This document shows, piece after piece, positions 1-7,010 of a stretch of 7,010 nt of DNA. The position numbers and the translations under genes were made by a program. Where the stretch lies: NCBI GenBank assembly GCA_023438785.1, contig JAEXQJ010000335.1, forward strand, positions 1-7,010, in the 5' to 3' direction. This DNA is from Pseudomonadota bacterium (GTDB lineage Bacteria; Myxococcota_A; Polyangia; Fen-1088). Under the pieces are notes generated by a model, which was given only the letters and a program-made list of their open reading frames with translations, did no database searches and was not told the DNA's origin. Every line of letters starts with the position of its first letter. Within the stretch, counting starts at the first letter, position 1.

Positions 1-2
1 GC

Positions 3-896
3 GCCGGCTCGGGCGGCCCCGTGTTCCCGCCGCGCTTCGTCGGCAACATCGCCAGCGCCCGCATCAGCTCACCTCCGGCGGATTTCGCCAAGTACTGGGA
101 TCAGATCACGCCGGAGAACGCCGGCAAGTGGGCCTCCGTCCAGTTCACCAAGGGGAGCTTCAACTGGACGACGTTGGACGCCATCTACAAGTACGCCGAG
201 ACGGCCCAGATCCCCTTCAAAGAGTACTGCTTCATTTGGGGCGCGGCGCAGCCGGCCTGGATGTCCGGTCTGACCACCACCACCGGCCCACAGGCGGTGC
301 AGACCTGGATGAAGGCCTTCTGCGAGCGATACCCGAAGACCCGGCTCATCGACGTGGTCAACGAGCCGCCGCCCCACACCATCCCGCCATTTGCCAACGT
401 CATTGGGGGCGGCACAAACACCACCTGGGATTGGATCGCCAACTCTTTCAAGTGGGCGCGCGAGGCCTGCCCCGACGCCGTCCTGATCCTGAACGACTAC
501 AACAACATCGAATACGCGGCCGACCTGCAGCACACCATCGACATCGTGACCGCCATCAAGAAGCAAGGCGCGCCCATCGACGCCGTCGGGTGCCAAACCC
601 ACGGCGCCAACGCGCTGCCCGCGGCCACCCTTCAGGCCAACATCGAGAAACTCGCCAGCGCCACCGGCCTGCCCATCTACATCACCGAATACGACATCGG
701 CTTGGCCGATGATGAGAAGCAGAAGAAGCAGTACGAGGACCACTTCACCATGTTCTGGGCCAACCCGAACGTGAAGGGAGTGACGGTGTGGGGCTACATC
801 GTGGGCACGACCTGGATCGACAACAGCGGCATCATGTACGACGACGGCCGCATGCGGCCGGCCATGTCGTGGTTGATGAGTTTCCTGGGGCGCTGA
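3..896 (+). CDS. GH10 endo-1,4-beta-xylanase, catalytic domain (5' partial)
   Basis: Glycoside hydrolase family 10 enzyme, expected to cleave internal beta-1,4 bonds of xylan with retention of configuration, probably outside the cell. The frame is open to the window edge and reads AGSGGP before the valine codon GTG at 21, so that GTG is probably internal and the gene starts upstream. The Gly/Ser stretch looks like a linker, implying a signal peptide and perhaps another module before it. Numbering from the codon at 21: TPEN motif at 30-33 followed by KW; acid/base Glu115 in DVVNEP (codon 363-365); Gln192 and His194 in VGCQTH; nucleophile Glu223 in ITEYDI (codon 687-689); WGYIVGTTW at 257-265. 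The catalytic barrel appears complete, ending in TGA at 894-896. Odd: the usual GHTLVWH motif reads EYCFIWG (68-74). The next gene is convergent. The family call is firm; exact substrate is inferred. Confidence 0.9.
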   Translation, partial: AGSGGPVFPPRFVGNIASARISSPPADFAKYWDQITPENAGKWASVQFTKGSFNWTTLDAIYKYAETAQIPFKEYCFIWGAAQPAWMSGLTTTTGPQAVQTWMKAFCERYPKTRLIDVVNEPPPHTIPPFANVIGGGTNTTWDWIANSFKWAREACPDAVLILNDYNNIEYAADLQHTIDIVTAIKKQGAPIDAVGCQTHGANALPAATLQANIEKLASATGLPIYITEYDIGLADDEKQKKQYEDHFTMFWANPNVKGVTVWGYIVGTTWIDNSGIMYDDGRMRPAMSWLMSFLGR

Positions 897-1006
897 CCCG
901 TGTCCGTGTTGCTCACAACGACCGCATGGGCAGCGCGAGCCCTTGTCCTCGTCGGCGAAGGTCATGGATTCCCCACGCCCATCGATCGGCAGGTGCCAAC
1001 GCAGGC
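897..1006. other. convergent intergenic region
   Basis: This 110-base gap lies between the stops of the rightward xylanase gene and the leftward response regulator gene. A bidirectional terminator would be expected here. The only candidate seen is a 4-bp GGGC/GCCC stem at 928-942 with no T-run on either side, which is too weak to call. No other feature was recognised. Confidence 0.5.
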
Positions 1007-2191
1007 TCAGGGGAGAGAGGGCTCCTTCGTGGGCCCCAGGAGCCCTCTGGCGATGGCGCGCATGTGCTCGAGGTCGGTCTCTCCAACGCCAAGGCCAGAG
1101 AGGTACTCGACGTCCAGTTCGGCGTCCTTGCGGCTGGTTTGTTCCCCCACCAGGTGGTGCGCCACGTACACCATGTCGACCAATTCGAAAGACGTGTGCT
1201 CGATGAGCTGCGGCGTCCGATGGTACGCAACCGCTTCGGTGATGGGGTGCGAAAGGCCCCACAGCGCCAGCAAGTAGGCCCCGAGGAGGGCGCGATCGAC
1301 GGGAGGTCCGTCGCCCTTTTCGTATTGGGGATCGACTCGCACCAGCCAGCCCACCTCGTGCAATACGCCCGCCAGGAACGCCTCCTCCGCCTGACTCTTG
1401 TCCTTCGAACAGAGCCGCTTGGCGATCTGCCCCACCAGCAGCGAATGCGCCTGCAGGGCGACGAGAGCCTCGTTTGAGAGGCCACATGAGCCCGCGGCCG
1501 AGGAGAACGCCTCAAGGGCGATGGCGAGGTTCTTGATCGTGATCGTGCCGAGGTAAGCGACGGTTTCGCCGACCGAGGTGATCCTCCGCGGCAGCCCGAA
1601 GAAGGCCGCATTGACCATCTGAAGGATCTTGGCGCAGAGGCCAACGTCCTGTTCGATGATCTGCGCCACGTCCGCGACGCTGTAGTTGGGTTTGGTCAAC
1701 GCCTCGTTGAGTGCGAGGTACGTCCTCGGCACGGCCGGCAGCATGTCGACCCGCCCGGCTGTCTCGCGCAGACTCTCGCTGTCGAGGAGCGAGCTGAGGC
1801 TGGACGCGCGCTCGATCACGCGCTTGAGAAGCGTCACCTCGCAGGGTTTGAAAAGGAACACGTGCGCGACGAAGACCGACTTCATCACGCTCTCCCGCTC
1901 CGTCTGGCCGGTCAGGATGATGCGTACTGCCTTGGGCTGAAGACGCCTGATTTCACCCAGCAGTGTCGCGCCGTCCATGTAGGGCATGCGCATGTCCGTC
2001 ACAACGACATCGAAGGTCTTTTCCGCGATCTTGGTGAGGGCCTCCCTGGCCCCGACCGCGAAGTCCATGTCCCATTGCTGGCGTTCGGAGCGCAGAGCGT
2101 TGCGAAGCCCGGCCAGGATGTTGGGCTCGTCGTCCACGAAGAGAATTCGCCTCGGGGATGTCGCGGGGGCCTTGGGGCTCTCTGTTGGCAT
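1007..2191 (-). CDS. REC-HDOD response regulator
   Basis: Predicted 394-residue cytoplasmic two-component response regulator with an HDOD output domain. Numbering from the ATG at 2191: the receiver domain spans about 15-130, with acidic pair Asp20/Asp21, phospho-acceptor Asp66 in TDMRMP, Thr94 in ILTGQ and Lys115 in FKP, so all phosphorylation residues are present. The HDOD domain spans about 146-345: LPAVP entry motif, IIEQDVGLCAKIL, VNAAFFG, His249, and LHEVG at 277-281 where true HD phosphohydrolases have HD. That fits a non-catalytic, signal-transducing HDOD domain. Start choice: ATG at 2191 has GAGG seven bases upstream; a longer in-frame GTG at 2233 adds 14 residues ahead of the receiver fold and has no clear ribosome binding site. 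No partner histidine kinase is in the window. Same strand as the peptidase gene but about 120 bases downstream of it, so co-transcription is uncertain. Confidence 0.88.
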   Translation of the reverse strand: MPTESPKAPATSPRRILFVDDEPNILAGLRNALRSERQQWDMDFAVGAREALTKIAEKTFDVVVTDMRMPYMDGATLLGEIRRLQPKAVRIILTGQTERESVMKSVFVAHVFLFKPCEVTLLKRVIERASSLSSLLDSESLRETAGRVDMLPAVPRTYLALNEALTKPNYSVADVAQIIEQDVGLCAKILQMVNAAFFGLPRRITSVGETVAYLGTITIKNLAIALEAFSSAAGSCGLSNEALVALQAHSLLVGQIAKRLCSKDKSQAEEAFLAGVLHEVGWLVRVDPQYEKGDGPPVDRALLGAYLLALWGLSHPITEAVAYHRTPQLIEHTSFELVDMVYVAHHLVGEQTSRKDAELDVEYLSGLGVGETDLEHMRAIARGLLGPTKEPSLP

Positions 2192-2198
2192 GCGCTGG

Positions 2199-2202
2199 CC
2201 TC
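2199..2202 (-). promoter_or_regulatory. ribosome binding site of the REC-HDOD gene
   Basis: GAGG on the minus strand, seven bases before the ATG at 2191. It favours this start over the longer GTG at 2233. Confidence 0.5.
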
Positions 2203-2314
2203 GACCTGAGCTCGCTGCACACACCCACCTCACCCGAGCCCTTGGTCTATCGGCGCGATCCCTGTTCGCCTTGATGCCATCCCGGTGCCGCTGATCCCTC
2301 TGCGTTGAGACGCT
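2203..2314 (-). other. gap between peptidase and response regulator genes
   Basis: Leader of the response regulator gene, read leftward. I see no convincing -35/-10 pair, no sigma-54 TGGC-N-TTGC motif with correct spacing, and no terminator hairpin with a T-run after the peptidase stop. It is long enough to hold a promoter for the regulator, but none can be named. Confidence 0.35.
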
Positions 2315-3024
2315 TCACCAGGCCAGGCGTGGGCCCAGGGCACGCAGACGCGCACGTCGGGTCGAGCTGTCCTTGAGGACCTCTTCCAACGCCGACCAGA
2401 ACTCCGTCGTGTGGTGACGGTGGGTGCGGTGGACCAGCTCGTGCGCCACCACGTAGTCCACCAGCCGCATGGGCGCCTGCACGATTCGCCAGTTGAAGCG
2501 CAGGTTGCCCTTGGGGTCGCAGCTTCCCCAGCGCCGTCGTTGCTCGCGAATCAGCACCGCGGGCGGCTCGATGCCCATCTTCTTCGCCCACGCTGACACG
2601 CGCTCGGGCAAGCGCTCACCTGCCCGCCGCCGATACCAGGCCACCAGGGCTCGCCTCACGGCCAAGGGACTGAGATCCGCGCTCTCCACCACCAGGTTGC
2701 CCCGGCTGAGCGCCACCCGCGTCTCCTCCGCACGCACCACGCGCAGCCGGACCTGGCGGCCCAGATAGAGGAAGGTCTCGCCACTCACGAACTCGCGCGC
2801 TGCCCTGCCCTCCCCTGGCTGCCTGCCCAGGTGCTGCACAATCCAGCGCGCCTTGGCGCGGACCACGTTATCCAGGCGGGCCATCGATGTGGCCCCGGGC
2901 GCGGTCACCACCACGCCCTCGCTGGGATCGATGGCGATCGACACGGTCCGCCGGCGTTGGCTGCGTCTGACCGCGTACGCGATGGAGGTGGTGCCGAACT
3001 GAACCTGCGAACGCTCTTGGGCCA

Positions 3025-3025
<1 letters not shown>
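2315..3025 (-). CDS. YgjP-like (DUF45, M48-type) zinc metallopeptidase
   Basis: Predicted 236-residue soluble zinc peptidase of the YgjP/DUF45 (SprT-like) group. Numbering from the ATG at 3025: RRRWGSCDPKGNLRFNW at 163-179 is the family signature before the active site, and HELVH at 195-199 supplies two zinc-binding His and the catalytic Glu196. His205 aligns with the third ligand in the family pattern HELxHxxxxxHSxxFW; here the segment ends TTEFW. The loop is unusually His-rich (His202, 204, 205). There is no signal peptide or membrane segment, and length is usual for the family. The ATG shares its A with the hsdR TGA (TGATG); an alternative GTG at 3028 overlaps hsdR by four bases. Either way translation is coupled to hsdR. 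Members of this family are often encoded beside type I restriction genes; the substrate is not established, and a role in processing or turning over the restriction complex is my inference. Confidence 0.87.
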
Positions 3026-6069
<3,044 letters not shown>

Positions 6070-6077
6070 CGGGCGGG

Positions 6078-6081
6078 CTCC
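6078..6081 (-). promoter_or_regulatory. ribosome binding site of hsdR
   Basis: GGAG on the minus strand, eight bases before the ATG at 6069. It decides the hsdR start against the upstream in-frame GTG at 6234. Confidence 0.55.
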
Positions 6082-6255
6082 GATAGGCGTGGGGTTGGCG
6101 CAGGCGGCACACCGTCTTGGCACCTGCAAGCACGAGGCATCACCGGGCCATATCCTCCGACCGCATCCCGGGCCGGTTCTCGCAGACCGCGGCACGCCGA
6201 AGGCAGCCAGACACTCGGCGATCGAATCGCACACCTCGCGGAGATCTGGGGGCTC
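6082..6255 (-). other. hsdR leader region
   Basis: Gap between the stop of the small TM protein gene and hsdR. It stays open in the hsdR frame for its whole length (the TAG at 6258-6256 is the nearest in-frame stop), with a GTG at 6234 that could start a 55-residue extension. The conceptual peptide is Cys/Arg/Pro-rich and does not resemble known HsdR N-termini, so I treat it as non-coding leader. No clear promoter was found. Confidence 0.4.
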
Positions 6256-6462
6256 CTAAGGGTTCGAATTGGGCCGGCCGCCCAGAACGCCAACGACCAT
6301 GGCAACCGCCATGGAAAGAGCGCCGAATACCCAGCGGGGCATCCAGGCAGGACGGGTGGCCGCGGTCCGATTCTGACGCCGCTTGAGGATGACCTCCGCA
6401 CCAGCATCCGGCTCGATCTGGCGGGCCGCCGTCATGCGGAAGATGTCGATGTCCATGTTCAT
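6256..6462 (-). CDS. small single-pass membrane protein (68 aa), unknown function
   Basis: Not recognised as a known family. The 68-residue product has a charged, probably cytoplasmic N-terminal part (acidic at 4-24, then basic LKRRQNR at 26-32) and one hydrophobic helix at about 43-62, rich in Ala, Val and Met, followed by a short polar tail. By the positive-inside rule the N-terminus should be inside. The ATG at 6462 overlaps the TGA of the preceding GAF-like frame as ATGA, and GGGGTGAG sits just upstream, so it is probably translated by coupling to that frame. An ATG at 6495 would add 11 residues and overlap the GAF frame by 37 bases; I prefer 6462. hsdR starts 186 bases downstream on the same strand. 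The ATGA coupling and the clear TM segment support a real gene; the function is unknown. Confidence 0.6.
   Translation of the reverse strand: MNMDIDIFRMTAARQIEPDAGAEVILKRRQNRTAATRPAWMPRWVFGALSMAVAMVVGVLGGRPNSNP
6297..6314. repeat. perfect 7-bp inverted repeat (hairpin CCATGGC-AACC-GCCATGG)
   Basis: Two 7-base arms that are exact reverse complements enclose a 4-base loop. The repeat lies inside the TM-helix codons of the small membrane protein (Ser-Met-Ala-Val-Ala-Met), about 40 bases before its stop. No T-run follows on either strand, so it is not a standard intrinsic terminator; it may simply reflect the repeated Met-Ala codons. Confidence 0.35.
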
Positions 6463-6719
6463 CGGCTCACCCCAATTTCGCTTCGCCAATTGCATTTAAC
6501 ATAACGCTGATCGAGGGTCCACGCCAGGAGCCCGACGTACGGCATCAGGTAGTCGGCCAGGTTGGGATCGGCGTGGAAATGCCAAGGCAGCGAACTGTCG
6601 ATGGAAACCGCCCCGACCACGTTGCTCCCCAGCAGCACCGGTATGGCCAGGATACTGCGATAGGACTTCTCACCGACGGTGTCGGGCCATTCGGCGTACA
6701 GGTCGCCGACCAGTTGCAC
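6459..6719 (-). CDS. GAF-domain C-terminal half (surviving ORF)
   Basis: The open part of the GAF-like frame, 86 residues from a GTG at 6719. It reads like the second half of a GAF sensor domain: a VGDLYAEW segment, then SILAIPVLLGSNVVGAVSID (the typical strand pair 'SxLxxPv...vvGv.sids'), then LPWHF and a helix ending LAWTLDQRY. A GAF domain binds small ligands or nucleotides in the cytoplasm, but the first half is missing from this ORF and the GTG has no good ribosome binding site. The same frame continues upstream with coding-like sequence past a TGA at 6749-6747, so this is probably the tail of a longer, interrupted gene rather than a gene on its own. Its TGA overlaps the ATG of the small TM protein. 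GAF assignment is by remembered consensus. Confidence 0.5.
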   Translation of the reverse strand: MQLVGDLYAEWPDTVGEKSYRSILAIPVLLGSNVVGAVSIDSSLPWHFHADPNLADYLMPYVGLLAWTLDQRYVKCNWRSEIGVSR

Positions 6720-6901
6720 GCGTCCGGTGTCGCTCGGGCGGCGGTCTCAGGTCGCGGCCTCGTCGTCGACACGCACGCGGAGCTCGCCGGTGAGGAGGAC
6801 GGACATAAGGGCGGATTTGACGGTACGGAGGGCATTCAACTGCCCGCCTCCATCCGCATAGCATCGAGCGCGGCGGACGGCCCGAACAGACAGCATCAGT
6901 T

Positions 6902-6963
6902 GGGGACCTCGTCCGCATCGCTAAGCGGGGCACCCATACTGGGTTAGGAGCCGGGAGGTCCCC
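6902..6963. repeat. 9-bp inverted repeat, 44-base spacer
   Basis: GGGGACCTC at 6902-6910 and GAGGTCCCC at 6955-6963 are exact reverse complements, and they bracket the TAG at 6921-6923. No further pairing extends either arm. In such GC-rich sequence a chance origin is quite possible. Confidence 0.25.
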
Positions 6964-7010
6964 TTCAGCACGTCTCGGAAGCAGTATGCAACCAGGTGAT
7001 CGAGCGATGC

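Larger units (their letters stand above)
6459..7010 (-). pseudogene. GAF-domain gene interrupted by two in-frame stops (5' end beyond window)
   Basis: One minus-strand frame reads as plausible protein from the right edge to the TGA at 6461-6459, broken only by TAG at 6923-6921 and TGA at 6749-6747. The piece before the first stop ends in an amphipathic helix (LDHLVAYCFRDVLKGTSRLL) like the first GAF helix. The middle piece contains QLMLSVR and then LTGELRVRVDDEAA, comparable to the central GAF strands. The last piece carries the clear GAF second half. Third codon positions stay G/C-rich across both stops, and single substitutions (for example CAG to TAG, and TGG or CGA to TGA) would explain them. 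Alternatives: sequencing error; a separate gene ending at 6921 followed by a short gene from ATG 6896 (GAGG ten bases upstream) to 6747; or stop-codon readthrough. I favour a decayed gene, with moderate confidence. Confidence 0.42.

Noticed and set aside
928..942. Possible terminator hairpin between the convergent xylanase and regulator genes
   Set aside because: The stem is only four base pairs (GGGC/GCCC) and no T-run follows on either strand.
788..1477. A 229-codon plus-strand open frame running from the xylanase end into the regulator region
   Set aside because: It is out of frame with the xylanase and antisense to the HDOD domain, and the product resembles no family.
69..1487. A 472-codon minus-strand open frame across the xylanase and the end of the response regulator
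   Set aside because: It is antisense to a clear GH10 domain and out of frame with the REC-HDOD gene. Its composition is low in complexity and Gly/Arg-rich, with no recognisable motif.
2192..2233. Response regulator starting at the GTG at 2233
   Set aside because: The 14 extra residues precede the receiver fold and the GTG lacks a clear ribosome binding site; the ATG at 2191 has GAGG at seven bases.
2234..2314. Possible sigma-54 promoter before the response regulator (TGGCAT on the minus strand)
   Set aside because: The matching TTGC element at the required spacing is absent.
6070..6234. HsdR starting at the GTG at 6234
   Set aside because: The extra 55 residues are Cys/Arg/Pro-rich and unlike HsdR N-termini, while the ATG at 6069 has GGAG at eight bases and leads straight into the family N-terminus.

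Overview
The window is GC-rich throughout, with strongly G/C-biased third codon positions in every convincing gene. It has the look of a large-genome, high-GC soil or sediment bacterium. A secreted-type xylanase next to a REC-HDOD response regulator would fit a myxobacterium-like organism (Myxococcota), but that is only a guess from gene content; no rRNA, tRNA or marker gene fixes the taxon.

Layout, left to right. Bases 3-896 (+) hold the catalytic domain of a GH10 endo-xylanase whose N-terminus lies outside the window. It converges with a series of genes all on the minus strand. In their direction of transcription these are: a GAF-like reading frame entering from the right edge and interrupted by two in-frame stops (7010 to 6459); a 68-residue single-TM protein (6462 to 6256) that starts on the GAF stop through an ATGA overlap; a complete type I restriction R subunit, HsdR (6069 to 3025); a YgjP-like (DUF45) zinc metallopeptidase (3025 to 2315) that starts on the hsdR stop through a TGATG overlap; and, after about 120 bases, a REC-HDOD response regulator (2191 to 1007).

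How they may work together. HsdR is the ATP-dependent translocase and nuclease of a type I restriction-modification enzyme and needs HsdM and HsdS, neither of which is in the window. They must be outside it, encoded elsewhere, or lost. The peptidase is translationally coupled to hsdR, and this family is often found beside type I restriction genes, so a role in controlling or processing the restriction complex is a reasonable hypothesis. The GAF-like frame and the TM peptide form a second coupled pair upstream; the GAF part appears decayed. The xylanase and the response regulator look like ordinary chromosomal genes flanking the restriction locus.

The items most worth a second look are the hsdR-peptidase coupling without hsdM/hsdS, the GAF frame with two stops coupled to a small membrane protein, and the altered substrate-pocket motif of the xylanase. 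I saw no CRISPR array, transposase, tRNA or rRNA. There is no stretch over 300 bases without a gene or gene remnant.
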